64,000 bases of DNA, taken from assembly GCA_018398765.1 (NCBI GenBank), contig JAHBMJ010002602.1, positions 24,424 to 88,423 on the forward strand. Reading direction: 5' to 3'. The notes under the pieces are model-generated. The model was given only the letters and a program-made list of their open reading frames with translations, did no database searches and was not told where the DNA came from. This document shows positions 1-11,698 of this stretch, piece after piece (the first letter of the stretch is position 1; the number at the start of each line of letters is the position of its first letter). Both the position numbers and the translations under genes were made by a program. The stretch is from Chromera velia (taxonomy: Eukaryota > Sar > Chromeraceae).

Positions 1-330
1 CTCACCAAGCGAGCACTTCAGGGGATTTCGCGCTTAGCCTTATCTCTAGAGTTGAGTGATTGACGATCTCTTGCATGAACATGGGCTGCTGGGAGCACGG
101 CTCCACTCTAGCAAAGCCAACTTCATTCACATTCACATATATTTTTTCAAAACCATAAATTATCTGGTACCTATCATCGTAAATTAACGCTAAGACGAAA
201 ACACAATAAAAAATGCATCTGAATGGCTTTGAATCGATCTGATTGAAGCATTTCTTCTCATGATCATAATTGTTTTCTTTTTAATTCATATGAGGCAGTG
301 CTCAACGGTGGGCGTGTTAGGGGTTGGGGG
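1..330. other. AT-rich sequence without a recognisable gene
   Basis: No convincing coding signal or repeat structure is visible here. The stretch ends in a G-rich run that leads directly into an assembly gap. Confidence 0.5.
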
Positions 331-438
331 NNNNNNNNNNNNNNNNNNNNNNNNNNNNNNNNNNNNNNNNNNNNNNNNNNNNNNNNNNNNNNNNNNNNNN
401 NNNNNNNNNNNNNNNNNNNNNNNNNNNNNNNNNNNNNN
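331..438. other. Assembly gap (108 N)
   Basis: A run of N flanked by G homopolymer on both sides. The gap probably marks a G-rich tract that could not be assembled. ORFs reported across it are artefacts. Confidence 0.98.
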
Positions 439-599
439 GGGGGGGGGGGGGGGGCATCTCAGTATATATCAAACATGCACACCTGTGAACGCCACCTGCA
501 GAAATATGTGCACACAAACAGAAAGTCAGTTGAATCGCCAGAATACACATAAAAGCATGTATACAAATACAACCTATATCTTTAATTTGCATTAGAATG

Positions 600-1345
600 A
601 TACATGAAAGCAGGAAGACCAAAATTGGGAAAGTAATCGGATGGGCAGGAAGGCCGAAATCGGGAAGGCAATCAGGCGGGCAGGAAGGCCGAAATTGGAA
701 GGCAGTCAGGCCGCTAAGAAGACCGAAATTGGAAGGCAGGCATGTAGGCAGAAAGAACGAACTCTGGGAGGCAGTCAGACATACAAGAAGGCCGAACTTG
801 GGAAAACAGTCAGGCCAGCAGAAAGAATAAAATTGGGAAGGCCATCGGGCAAGCAGGATGACCGAAATTAGGAAGCGTTAAGAAGAAACTTGGACAGGAA
901 GGAAGGCCAAAATAGGGAAGGCAATCAGACAGGCAGGAAAGCCGAAATTGGGAAGGCAACCGGATAGGCAGGAAGGCCGAAATTGCGAAGTCAGTCAGGC
1001 AGAAAGAAAGGTTAAAATTTGGAAAGCATTGAGGCAGATAGAAAGACTGAAATTTGGAGGGCAGTCAGGCAGGCAAGAAGGCCGAAATAGGAAAGCAGTC
1101 AGCATGGCAGGAATGTAAAACTCTGGAAGGCAGTCAGGCAGGCAAGAAAGCCGAAATTGGGAAGGCAATCGGGCAGGCAGGAAGACCGAAATTGGGAGCG
1201 CGGCGAAGGCCAAAATTAGGAAGACAATAGAGCGGGCGGAAAGGCCAAAATTGGGAAGGCATTTAGCCAGACAGAAAGACTGAAAGCTAGAAGGCAGTCA
1301 AGCAGGCAAGAAGGGCGAAATTTCGGAGGCAGTCAGGCAGGTAGA
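600..1345. repeat. Degenerate minisatellite, unit about 36-40 bp
   Basis: About twenty imperfect copies of a purine-rich unit built around AGGAAGGCCGAAATTGGGAA followed by GGCAATCAGGCAGGC. Copies differ by substitutions and small length changes. Translations through it are repetitive Lys/Arg/Gly-rich peptides without any family resemblance, so I treat it as non-coding tandem DNA. Confidence 0.85.
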
Positions 1346-1694
1346 AAAAAACACAGGCTCGGCACGTAGGGGCGCTGCTCCTTTTCGCAGTCTGAAGACT
1401 GTAGCCTTAACAAAAATGCAAAGACCTACCTCTGAAGGAGTTGAAGAAGGACTAGGACACAAAACAAGTATCTCCTGGAGGAGACCCACGACCTGCAAAG
1501 AGCAGAGGAGGGGGGCAGGGGTGAACAACACACGCAAAGGGAGACGGCAGTTTTGTGCCTTGCTGAGGATAGACCGGTCAGTCATTCAGAAACCACAATG
1601 GCCAGGTTGCAGCCATATAGGAACACTCACAGACATCGTACAAAGCCTTCTGCATGCACCAAGAAGGCTTATCTCTGCAAACAAGATGTTTTCA

Positions 1695-1955
1695 ATTCCT
1701 TTACTGGGAGGGGGGGATGGACCCTCTCGTAGGGATACAAAACAATCCAATTTGGTACCCCTGGTGGAGGGGGGGGGGTCCGACTTGCTCTGCAGGTTTG
1801 CGTCCAAAATGTGTCTAGGAGTGTTTCCTAAACACATTTTGGACGCAAACCTGCAGAGCAGGTCGGACCTCCTCCTTCTACCAAGGGTACCAAATTGGGT
1901 CGTTTCGTACCCCTGTGAAAGGGTCCACCCCCCCCTGTTGCTGATGGAACGATAC
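1695..1955. repeat. Foldback (long inverted repeat) element
   Basis: Two arms of roughly 125 bp are imperfect reverse complements around a centre near 1827. The most conserved part is the inner arm: GCAGGTTTGCGTCCAAAATG, with its complement starting near 1838. Outer parts (GATACAAAAC, CCAATTTGGTACCC, GGACCCT plus G-runs) also match in inverted order. The arms could form a cruciform or RNA hairpin. No transposase or clear target duplication was found, so a foldback or MITE-like element is only inferred. Confidence 0.8.
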
Positions 1956-1960
1956 AAAAC

Positions 1961-4900
1961 AAACTGCTAGAATGAACTGACCTGATTAAGCTATCTAAAC
2001 CAGTCCGGCAACCCTTCTAGTTATCGATCGTACAACTTCTTTGCACTGAGGCAACCACTCCCACGAGCTACCAGAGGTGTCCAGCCAACACAGATACTGG
2101 AAGGGGACGAAACTCCCGAATCTGTAACCCCTCCAAAAATGAGGTTCTGGAATAACAGGCTGAACACGATTTCGTCATTGTCAAGCCTTCCAATACAATC
2201 TATTGGAACGCTTGGCAATGAGATTTTGTGGATAGAGGCCCATTCTGTTGACCCGACTTTCTGACTGGAGGAGAACTTTCTGAAGACCTGACTAAGAATT
2301 TTTCGGATCGGCATTTTAATGGGTCAGCGCGCAGCCGGGAAGTGCTTTTTAGCCTTGGTGGCCAGCCGGACCCTGGCCCGCAACGCGTAGCTTGCCTTCC
2401 GGGGCCATCACATGGTTAGCCAATCTAAAATTGGCTCCCAAAATCGGCTTTCCGTCGAATGTTTCAAGTCGATCAGAGCACGACCTAGTGCCGCCTCTCT
2501 CTCATCATACAGACTTGCTCTCCAGCGATGAAAGTAGGCTTTATCGAAAGCCCAGAGGATTGACTTCTTTACTTTTTCTTAGGTTTATGACATTCACTCT
2601 ACTGGTTGCCCTGAGAGGGCAATTTCGATCTTCCATCATGAAGGGCACGGCCCATCTCCACGCAAACGTTTTAAGGGGCCTACGAGGTTGCCCCAGTAAA
2701 GCTTCCATTGAATCCTTTCCGTACGTGTGCTCTAACAAGCTCTAGATAAGGAGTTGGAAAGGCTTTCTGGATGAGGGGGCCAGCTCTGGGTAGCCAAAAG
2801 GTGAGCCACTTTATGAATTTTTGCATATCTGTGCTGCAGGTCAGACTGAGCCTTTCTCAGAGGACCGTTTGTCGGTGCTTAGGTTTTGTAAAGAAGCATT
2901 ACAGCTGGTAATCTTGGATAATTTGAAATTGTGGGAGTGAGGCGCAGCTCTTGTTTGCATGAGAATTTGGAGGTAGGGCTCCTGGATGGACTAAGACCCA
3001 GTGGCCAGTGCCGGGCCTCACCCAGAAAAAACAAGAACGCTATGATAGCCAGTCATGGGCAAGGCCTTCTGGCTAGAAGCCATGGATCGATCAGGCTTTC
3101 AGAAGCTAAGCATTTACCTCTTGTACGGTCATAGTGCTCAACATTTGTTTGGTTGAACTGCTTTCTGTGGGTGTCAAATCGGCAGATCTGTTTGCGGACA
3201 TTCATTCTTACCTTTCATAGGGGTTGCCCGCTGTGTGCTCCCTCCTTACATCAGTGTGCGGATTCGGCGTATTCCATTAGAAGTAAAAGTTAGCTTGTTT
3301 GTGCATTACATTGCGCATTGTCATATGCCTGCAGAGTCTGCAGTCACTTCCCGACATATTAACATACTATAATTTTTTTACCTCAATCACGTCCAACAAT
3401 TTCCAACATACATACCACAAACCCATTAAACCTTATCTTTAAAAGTTGTTCATACTTTCATGCAGGTAAAAAACAATAGATGAAATCATTTTGAATGCTT
3501 TAAAGACTTAGTTTTTTATATAAAATTTAGTATGATATATAGAAAATTAAAAGTCACTTTCTAGTACAAAAGTTTCAATTGTTAGTACAGTCAGTTAAAG
3601 GGTTGTTTTCGATCAGTAGAGTCTGCAGAGATCATAACCCTGCAATAATGATAAATTTAATGATCAATTTTCTGATTGATTAATTGATTGATTGATTGAT
3701 GCCAAACCCTAGGTGGAGTTAGAACTCTCGGGCGGCGCATACATGCATGGGTCTGTTCAATTATGCCAGCTGCAAGCTAAGTTGACAACAGTTATTCGAA
3801 CTTAATCTAATCAATCATTTACTACAATATGGTGAGAAATCATAAAGAGGAGAGAGGGTTGAGAGCGCAAGAGCAATGTGATGAACTTGCAAACCCCTAG
3901 ATTAGAAAAGGAGGCGGATGCAAAGGGTGAGTCACAACGAGTGAAGCGGTCTGATTACATTAATGCCAACCACTGTAAAAAGCCTTGTTCGGCAGTCCAT
4001 CGGGGGCAGACAGAGAGCAGATGAATAAAATCATCTACACACTGGCAGTAGGCTTTATAGGTATACAGCTTTCTATCAGAACAACCAACAGGCAGCCCAC
4101 CTTGCCCGCCCAATGGCATCGGGTTATATGTCAGCATGCGCAAAAAAGAAAAGATCGAGCCATCCGTAACCGACAGGGCAGAACGGGGAAGGGTAGAGAT
4201 AGAAGGAACACTGGAGGACAACTTGCTGTACAGGAGGAAGACAAACATATGGCTATTGATTTTGTTCCAAAATTCTTTTTTTTTTTTTTTAATGAGGTCC
4301 TTGATTTTTTTTGTTGAATTTTTTAGTGTAGGGCCTTGGTTGATCGGTCTTGGTAAAACACAATCGAGTCTATTATTGAGATGAAAAAAGTTTCATAAAC
4401 AGTCCTAAGCACAGTCAAAGGGAGTCAAATATAGTCACCGACCATTCGACAATATTCGACGGCATTCGACGGAAAATTAAGAAGACGGCAAGAGAAAAAA
4501 ATGAGTAAGTTAAACCTTTAATTAACTTGAAGGTGAAAACAGTTATAGATCGACTTTGGTTTAACTTGACCCCATATATAAAGCATCTTTTCATGCAGAT
4601 GAGACCTATAATTAATACATACTAAAGTACGTAATAATGCATTCCTTAAAATGATAGTTTGAGTTAATGCATACGAAAGTGTGTACTAATTCATTCATCA
4701 AAATTCTATCAAAATGTGTAACAAAACAATGTGTAACAAAACATTTTGAAAAAAGTGATTGTGTAATACTACAGGATTGGTATAGTACCCAGACTTCCTA
4801 CTAGACATCTTACACCTTGTGACCTTTGTTCTAAAAGGCCAGCAAAAGCTTAATTAATTTTATTATTTAAAAAGGCTGCATAATAAAAAGATTTTACCCT

Positions 4901-5739
4901 AAATTATCGGCCTAGTTATCGACGCCATCATCTAGGCCATCATATTTATGATCAATAATCCCATAAACCTGTCACGATGGTATATATCATTTAGAATTTA
5001 TTAATTATAAAATTTAAAATATAATTTTAGACGTATAGAAGTATAGCTAGAAGTATAGTTGGACTAAGTTAGACCTAGTTGGACCTAAAATTGCACAATG
5101 AGGTATACTATCTATCAATGGGTTAACTCGTTAATCATTATGGCATCATTATAGTGATTATAAAATCTTTATAATCATTATGGGTAGTCTTATGAAAAAA
5201 ATGAGAATTTGAAGGGGTTTTACAGTCCAAAAGATTCATCTTTATGAGACAAATCAGCTCGTTTAAACCGTTTTTTGAGAAAGTGATTTTTGGGTGAAAA
5301 ATTGGCTTCCAAAGTTAGGTGACCCCCCATAATCATTATAAAATCCAGAGTCACTATAAAAAATTAAAATTATTATGAAAATACCCCTTTGAGTTAACGC
5401 ACTGATGTCTGTTGAGAACTTCGATCGATATAAATGTATTTTTCATTTTGAACTTTCAAGGGGGCATTGACTTAAAATTTATTCCTAGCATCTGGCCTAT
5501 ACGTCTTTTGTCTCTTCCTTCTGTCCTGGTTACTGCTTTCACTGCTAGCTCTCTCTCTTATGCGACCTCATACTTGATGCTCCTCCCTCCGAATGCCTTC
5601 TTCGACATTTGCTAAGTACTTCTTACCCCTCAGTCATGACCAGCACACTGCCTACTCCTCCTTCCTCCCAGCCCTCCCCCTACACTCCTCTGGTCCCACG
5701 AATGTACGCGCTTGCCGCTTTCAAGTGGGCAATCTGAAG
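1961..5739. other. Intergenic and relic sequence, no intact gene
   Basis: Roughly 1,980-3,140 contains short ORFs on both strands with mixed composition, possibly a decayed transposon, but I recognise no domain. A (GATT)n tract lies at 3675-3700. From about 4,400 to 5,400 the sequence is strongly AT-rich with no coding signal. A minus-strand stretch near 3955-4090 has a Cys/His pattern faintly like the tail of a LINE protein, too weak to call. Confidence 0.4.
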
Positions 5740-6030
5740 TCAGGCTCGGATCTGGCTGCACGTCTTGCTCACGTGTTGCCCCCATTTCTCACTTAATCGC
5801 TCTGCCACCCTCTTCAAGAACATCTTTGCCTCCCCCTTCATCGTTCCGTCGACCGCATTCATGAGTGGGGTGAAGTTGTACCCTCTGTCTGCGCTTGCCT
5901 GCCCATGTTTCCTCTTCTTTTCTTCTGCTGCTGCTTTGAGGGCTTGAGTCCAGGTCACCTTCTCCCTCGAGGCGGTGTGTGGGTTTATCACCCTGGTATC
6001 GAAAATTGCCAGCCTCTGCACTTTCAACAA
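5740..6030 (-). pseudogene. Fragment of LINE-type reverse transcriptase C-terminal region
   Basis: A 96-codon minus-strand ORF carries the order FDTRVINPH, an alanine/lysine-rich helix (EEKKRKHG), [10 protein letters not shown] and then [16 protein letters not shown]. In my experience this order is typical of the region downstream of the reverse transcriptase domain in protist and algal non-LTR retrotransposon proteins (D-x-R-V ... E-x-K-K ... F-x-P-L-x-x-x-x-G ... hydrophobic helix). The RT domain itself is absent and the ORF is short, so this is a relic. Downstream on the same strand a short AYIRGTRG-like stretch also resembles the end of such proteins. Confidence 0.5.
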
Positions 6031-7025
6031 TTTACTATAATTTATTCAACAATAAACTTTTAATTTTTAAAGTGAATTTCAAAAATTTTACTTTACAACT
6101 ATAGCTTTATAATTACAATTGACTGTCATCATGCAGACTATCTAAAATCAGAATCATTATTCTTCTCAAAGTTATAGCTTGACGTTCATCTAGTTTAGAT
6201 TAGAAATAATCTGTATTACAATAGATTTGATTTAATTTGATTTGATTGATTTGAGTTACTTATGTTTAATTTTGATTTAAATGTTCAAATCAAGTGACGG
6301 CAGCGACTACTACTACTACTAGTACTGTAGAATATATTATTTGACCTCTTGTGCTAGATATTAGGAGACGAACGCTCCGCACGGTGGCATAGCCCCCCAA
6401 CCTCCCGTGCTGGTTCCAAACAGCTTCGCCTGGGCCGTGCCAGGCTGAGAGCTCCGCGTGGTCTACCTATCCTCCGGTTATTACCCCCATATCTTCTGTT
6501 CTTTTATCCCTCCCTTCCCTTATTTCCCTTTCTTCTGCTGTTCGATCTTTGAAATTCTTCCCTTCACATTCCGATGGTGACATTCGGCCACTCTTCCCTC
6601 TAAATATGATGACCCTTTGAGTAGCCCCAGAGCTCTATGGCAGTCCCTTCTGTGCAGCGGCCACTACAGCTATAGTGGGTGCCAGGTCGCTGGTAAAAGA
6701 TAAAACAGAGGGAGCGGTTTACTCAGAGGTGATCATCTTTTGCCGCTTTGCAGATATGCCATGTGCAACATCAGAGAGAGAAGGGGAAAGGGTCTCAGAC
6801 TGACTCTCACGGGGTCAGACTCTGCGTGAGAGGTTGCCGAGTGGGTGATTCTGAAAGCTCGAACGGGCGGATTCGGAGAGTGTTTGCGATTGACTCAAAG
6901 TCTTTTTGCTAGACTAAGACTGTAGGCTCAAATCGGGTCGCTGTGGGTGATGGGGGGTAGACCTGTAGTCATTTGGGTGTACAGATTTTGGAGGAAGGAC
7001 GGGGGGAGACCTAATGTGCTGGAGA
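6031..7025. other. Intergenic, no recognisable gene
   Basis: AT-rich to about 6,300, then a short (ACT)n run near 6305, then GC-richer mixed sequence. I see no domain or coherent exon. Confidence 0.4.
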
Positions 7026-7655
7026 TTACTGGAGTATCGGGTGAATTTTACTCCCTTCGGAATCCCCCCCCGTAGACTGCGTATTCAGTAAGGTTACCAC
7101 CACCCACAGGCGAGGTGCATGAACTGACACCATACCGAGAGTCCACGTTCGATCTGCCGTTTCGAAAACATTCAAGCAATTGCTGAATGAATCTTTCAAT
7201 CGGACGTCAGAAAGGGACACAACTGCGCTGTTGCTCTCTGTGTTCTTAAGTGATAGACAGACATCTGACAGACCCTTTAGTCCTTCTAGAAAGACCCCGA
7301 AAGCAGACGTAACATCGGAAAAACTGTCATTGCCTTCCATAACAGGAAGAACAGTTCTTCCAGTGTTTGACTCCCTCTCTTTTTTCAGCATCTCCCCTAC
7401 CCTCGGGCCTCTCTCCTCTGCTCTTATCCAGCGAAGCATCTCCAGATTTCCCCTACGAGCGACGGCCTCCTGAGGAGGTTTCTTAATCCCCTGCTCCTGG
7501 GGGGTAGTTGTGTGGATCAAAAAGTCTCTGAGAGGCAGTCCCAGACCCCACCCGTCCTCTCGAACTCTGCTGCACCTTTCTCTCCTTGATACTTTTCCCA
7601 CTCCCAGATCTACTTTTTTTGCAGTCTCTGTGTGGCCTCGATCCCCGGATGGCAT
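7026..7655 (-). CDS. Hypothetical minus-strand ORF, 209 codons
   Basis: An open frame with mixed, non-repetitive composition. The first half is Arg/Gly/Glu-rich and the second half (from about residue 110) is protein-like and Ser-rich. It lies downstream, on the same strand, of the ORF broken by the hAT element at 7741-11240 and could be another exon of that gene. I recognise no family. The track-like start at 7655 is arbitrary, and an intron or chance ORF is possible. Confidence 0.22.
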   Translation of the reverse strand: MPSGDRGHTETAKKVDLGVGKVSRRERCSRVREDGWGLGLPLRDFLIHTTTPQEQGIKKPPQEAVARRGNLEMLRWIRAEERGPRVGEMLKKERESNTGRTVLPVMEGNDSFSDVTSAFGVFLEGLKGLSDVCLSLKNTESNSAVVSLSDVRLKDSFSNCLNVFETADRTWTLGMVSVHAPRLWVVVTLLNTQSTGGDSEGSKIHPILQ

Positions 7656-7942
7656 GCCACATCAGACACGAGACGACCTCCATAAAGTGGGGGGGGCTTG
7701 TACCCTTCAGCATATAGTTTTTTTTTGGAGCCTTTTCCCTCTATGCGTTAAAAGACAAATGGGACACCACAGGGTGGGGATAGAAACTGAAACAGGCTTT
7801 GCAAGCCTTCTTTTTTCGATCGAAGCACATTGTGTACATCAGAGTGTTCACAAAGTCTGTGTTGATTTTCTTTAGATCACTTATGTCCGTCTCCTCCCCC
7901 AGAAAACCTACCCCAAATCTCCCCTTGACGTACTTTATCAGC

Positions 7943-7962
7943 TCAATCCCCAGTGCATGGGA
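7943..7962. repeat. hAT left target duplication and terminal inverted repeat
   Basis: TCAATCCC followed immediately by CAGTGCATGGGA. The partner copy in inverted orientation lies at 11061-11080. Confidence 0.93.
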
Positions 7963-8384
7963 AGCAATTACTGCAATTGCAATTATTACAATTGATTGGA
8001 AGCAATAATTGCTTGCTGGCATCTAGCTCTCAGCAATTTATTGCAATTAATTGTATACTTTAGGGGTCTGAAAGATGTTAAAGAAATGCTAGCAAACAGC
8101 GGTGATGCGGCGCCGGCGCCATGATCGCGCGCCGCGTCGCGCGCGTGGGCAGGCCGCATGTGTAGGGCGCCACAGCATGTAGTAGGACGCCAGTCCACCG
8201 TCCACTGCATGTGGTGCAAAATTATTCGGCTCTGCACGCAACAAAACCGGCTCGGCCAAGTCTTGTCTGCATGACCTTTGTCCAGTTACAAGAAGTCACC
8301 AAGACCACTGATCGTGACACAACATACTGCTTTGTGCACTGATCTTGACTGTTTTGATTCATTGACAAGTGTACGTAGACCAGC

Positions 8385-10251
8385 ATGAAGCCTGAGCAGA
8401 TTTTCAAAATCTTTTTTGGTCAGACCCCAATCGAGGGGACGGAAATAAAGAATGATAAAGATGAAGTCGTCAAAGGAAAGTACAAATGTCTGATCTGCGA
8501 GAAACATGGGAAGCAGACTTCTTTGTCGTTCTCTAAAGGTGCAGGGTATACAGCTGCCGGGACACACGTCAACTCAAGGCACGAGAACGAGTTGAAAGAC
8601 TACATTTCGAAGCAATAGTCGGGAGGGGTAGACATTCGTGTCTTTTTGAACTCCGTCGCGAAATACGAGAAGAAGACACAGGATTTCCATGACTGGATCG
8701 ATCTGATCGTGGTGAAGAACGTTGCTTTGACCTGCGTTGAAGACCCAACCTACAGGAGAGTTGTGAGGATGGAGGGCACCACTTACAAGACGATCAAGGA
8801 TGTGATGATGAAGCTTGCTTACCTAGTAGAGATAGAGATCAAGAGGGAGGTTGCAACGGCTGATGCAAAAGCGCTTCTGATGGATGGATGGGAAGGCGCG
8901 CAGAGCACTCACTACCTCGGAGTGTTTTTGAGGTACCAAGTGAAGGAGGGCGACAAGTTCGTTATGAAGACACCGTTGATTGGACTTGTTCCTCACCTGG
9001 ACGAGACCGAGGCGGACACGCCTGCACATATTAACCTGGTAAAAGCCATGCTTTGGCTCCATGATTTGAAGCTTCAAGTTGCGGATATCAACACAGTCGC
9101 TGCAGACAATACGCCCCTCAACAAGAAGTTTGCCAGGGAGTGTTGTCGGCCTTTTCTCGGCTGCAACTCCCACAAGTTGAACCTGGCCATACAGGCTCTC
9201 TTTGATGCCTATGATCCTATCTTAGACAAAGTCAAGCAGATCATGATCTTAGACTACCTCAAGGGGCAAAAGGCAAGAGCGTACCTCCGTAAGTATACAG
9301 CGCTTGCTCCCTTGTTTTCGAATGCGCCAAGGTGGACCATCAAGTTCAACATGGTCAACCGGTTCTTCGAGCTCTACAAGCATGTCATGGGCGACCCCAA
9401 TCTTCGCAGTAAAGTGATGGCCAAGCGCCTTCAGCTTGTGGAGGGTGAAGAAGCGACTCTCCAGTCTCTTCAAAGCATCTTCAGGAAGCTCCACTCCGTG
9501 ATGGTCGTCCTTCAAGTGAGTGCCTTCTCCTCCCCTTTCTCCTCCTTTTTTTTTTTCCTTTCCAGAAATTCATTTTGTGAATCCTTCCTTACTTGTCTGC
9601 TTACAGGGAAAAGACATCACTATGGACACTGCCAGGACTCTCTTCGACAGCGCGCTTCAGCTGGTTATGGACTCCGACCTTTGGAACAACGACGTGAAGA
9701 AAAAGTTCGAGAAGTACGTCACCAGCGACGCCCGCAAGAACGAGTACGAGGATCCTCATTTCGAGACGGCAGTGGTGAAGGTGATTAAGCAGAGGGCCGG
9801 AGCTGTTGTCTACTTCAGTCGGCAAGAGAAAGACACTATGAACAAGGGCAAGTGGCTTCTGGAGGATCGCGAAGAGGAACCCAAGGAACCCTCATCTTCT
9901 CGACATCAAGCCCGTGCCTCTGTAGAGAGTGACGGAGGCAACTTCGCTGCGAGGGCTCTGAAGAATGCGGCGGCCACCAGACTAGAGGAAACGCTGAATG
10001 CCCGCTCCCCCTACAAGGACCCAAGCTTCCTTCCTGGGACGACGTGCCTCGTTAAGCGCCTCTTCTCCCATGCAAAGCTGATCCAATCCGACAAACGACA
10101 GTCGATGGACCCGTCAACTCTCGAGATGATTGCTTTTCTCAAGATCAATCGTTCGTACTGGGATATTGATACCGTTGCTGAGGCCATGAAACCTCAGATA
10201 CAGCTGTCTGAGCGCATTGGCAGTGAACAGTTTGATCAACGGGCTTACTGA
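8385..10251 (+). pseudogene. hAT transposase, split by one in-frame TAG
   Basis: Cut-and-paste transposase of the hAT family. The ATG at 8385 opens a 77-residue part with a BED-type zinc finger (CLIC followed by His spacing TAGTHVNSRH). A TAG at 8616-8618 stops it, and the same frame continues to 9515. An intron with GTGAGT donor (9516-9606) joins in phase to the last exon, 9607-10251. The middle part holds the RNase H-like core (AADNTPLNKKF ... CNSHKLNLAI). The C-terminal exon has the hAT dimerisation signature: FLPGTTCLVKRLFSHAK, then R-x-x-M-x-P and NRSYWD. Apart from the single stop the protein looks intact, so decay is recent. Readthrough or a polymorphic stop is possible. Confidence 0.85.
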
Positions 10252-10670
10252 GCAGGTGAAGAGCCCAGCCTCTGTCGTTTCATGGGCATCTGATTTTGTG
10301 CTCATGCATGTGTTGCTCTATGATATGCATTTATGTCAGTGAATGCATTTATGTGTGGTAATTGATCAAGTCTTGGTCTTGAGATGTAGGAGGTCGACGT
10401 AATTCCTTATAAACTGCCTACGATTCCCTAGACGGACAGATGCGATCGCAACGTGCATGTGTGATGGTGTATTGTGGTTGCATACATATGGCATTCATTT
10501 TAAAACATTGATTATGTAAGTGTCTTTGTCATACCACTTGCAGTGATGAACACTCAAATTTTTCAATTGCAATTCATTCAAAAAAATACGTTTTTTTTCT
10601 ATTCAAGAACATGCTATGAATACTAGACTATAAGTTGTTACCTAGTTATTGTATGTATAGCATAACATAT

Positions 10671-10752
10671 ATTGATTGATTGATTGATTGATATGTTCCG
10701 CCCTAAGGCCTTCCCGCTATGTCTATCTGTCGCCAGAGCTAGCAGGGCAGGG
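10671..10752 (-). mobile_element. 3' tail of a LINE nested in the hAT element
   Basis: A (TTGA)n tract is followed by TATGTTCCGCCCTAAGGCCT and a further 50 bp that is the reverse complement of the 3' end of the LINE at 46281-46372, differing by about one base by eye. It is a severely 5'-truncated, minus-oriented copy of the same LINE family. Confidence 0.85.
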
Positions 10753-11153
10753 ATATTATAAATCATAATATATATTATAGTATATATACTAACAAGTTGA
10801 TAACTTAATAACTATTTTCCATTATCAATCACTTTTATATAAGTTTTAACTCTTCTAATTTAGGTTTAAACTCTTCTAATCTAGCAAAAAATCGTTTTAA
10901 AACATTGAATAAGGCCTCATAAACACTCTATAACTCATATGTTTAGTTTAAATAAGTCAATTCTTAAAGATATATTGATTGATTATTGGCAATTAATTGC
11001 AATTATTGCAATTATTGCTTGGACCAAGCTTCTTTTAGCAATTAAATTGCAATTTGATTGTCCCATGCACTGTCAATCCCCCTAACCTCCGCAGCGCGCC
11101 ATGCACACTTCACAAAGAAAGATGACCTCGATAGTTTTTGATGCAATGAAGGC

Positions 11154-11666
11154 TCAAGATTCTCGGCGAAGAAGACAAACGTCTTGCATGCAATCTGCAT
11201 TCGTTGCACACCCTTTGAGGATTGCGAGAATGTTAGAGACTCCTCTTATCTGCTGCCTGTTCTGAATCAGCAGTGCCGGGCTTAGCCTAGGAAAGGGGGA
11301 CAAATCTGACGGTTCTTGAAGTTGATGGTTTGTCGTCCCCAGTGCGAACTGGGTTTCGGGATATTGGTGCATGATGGGAAGGAGGGAATATTCGCTAATT
11401 ACCACAATCTGCTTCAGCAGAGGCTCACTGGGAGGAGTCTTCTTCAAGCCCATTAGCCATTTTAATAGTTTTGGCCCTATTCCTCTGATGATGATGTCAT
11501 TGATTGTGAGCTGGGTCTCTTCGAAAACCGCAACAATTCGCTCGTTGAAGTCGTTGCATATATATATAAGCCGAAGCTGGAAAAGGGCCCCCCGCCCCAC
11601 GAACACCTCGAACTGTACAGGTTGAAGCTGTAACAGAGCAAGAAAAGATGCTGCATCTGCATGCAT
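11154..11666 (-). CDS. Unidentified 170-codon ORF next to the hAT right end
   Basis: Minus-strand ORF with an ATG at 11664-11666 and TGA stop. Composition is balanced and protein-like, with alternating hydrophobic and charged segments (for example TINDIIIRGIGPKLLKWLMG) and no low complexity. I recognise no domain. Its 3' part overlaps, in another frame, the ORF that the hAT element interrupts, so the two may be exons of one gene joined by an intron or separated by a frameshift. An upstream GTCAG near 11315 could act as a donor. Confidence 0.35.
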   Translation of the reverse strand: MHADAASFLALLQLQPVQFEVFVGRGALFQLRLIYICNDFNERIVAVFEETQLTINDIIIRGIGPKLLKWLMGLKKTPPSEPLLKQIVVISEYSLLPIMHQYPETQFALGTTNHQLQEPSDLSPFPRLSPALLIQNRQQIRGVSNILAILKGCATNADCMQDVCLLRRES

Positions 11667-11698
11667 CTTGATTGAAGTCTTTACTATGATAGTTCGAA

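Larger units (their letters stand above)
7951..11072 (+). mobile_element. hAT-family DNA transposon, complete ends and target duplication
   Basis: The element is bounded by 12-bp terminal inverted repeats CAGTGCATGGGA (7951-7962) and its complement (11061-11072). Both are flanked by identical 8-bp direct repeats TCAATCCC (7943-7950 and 11073-11080), the target duplication length expected for hAT. Subterminal regions hold many CAATTA/TTGCAATTA motifs at both ends (7966-8055 and 10980-11055), likely transposase-binding arrays. It encodes a BED/hAT transposase (8385-10251) and contains a small insertion of a LINE tail near 10671-10752. The host ORF on the opposite strand is interrupted exactly at the duplication. 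Confidence 0.93.
7741..11240 (-). pseudogene. Unidentified ORF interrupted by the hAT insertion
   Basis: On the minus strand, a frame open from about 11240 down to the hAT right end continues in the same frame at 7942 and runs to a stop at 7741, if the transposon and one copy of its 8-bp duplication are left out. Together about 120 residues are open and look like real protein: KTFVFFAENLEPSLHQKL upstream of the junction, ELIKYVKGRFGVGFLGEE just after it, and a Cys-containing basic end. I do not recognise the family. Upstream the frame is closed near 11245, so an intron or a frameshift relative to the adjacent 11154-11666 ORF is implied. The interruption makes the locus non-functional in this haplotype unless the transposon is spliced out. 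Confidence 0.45.
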
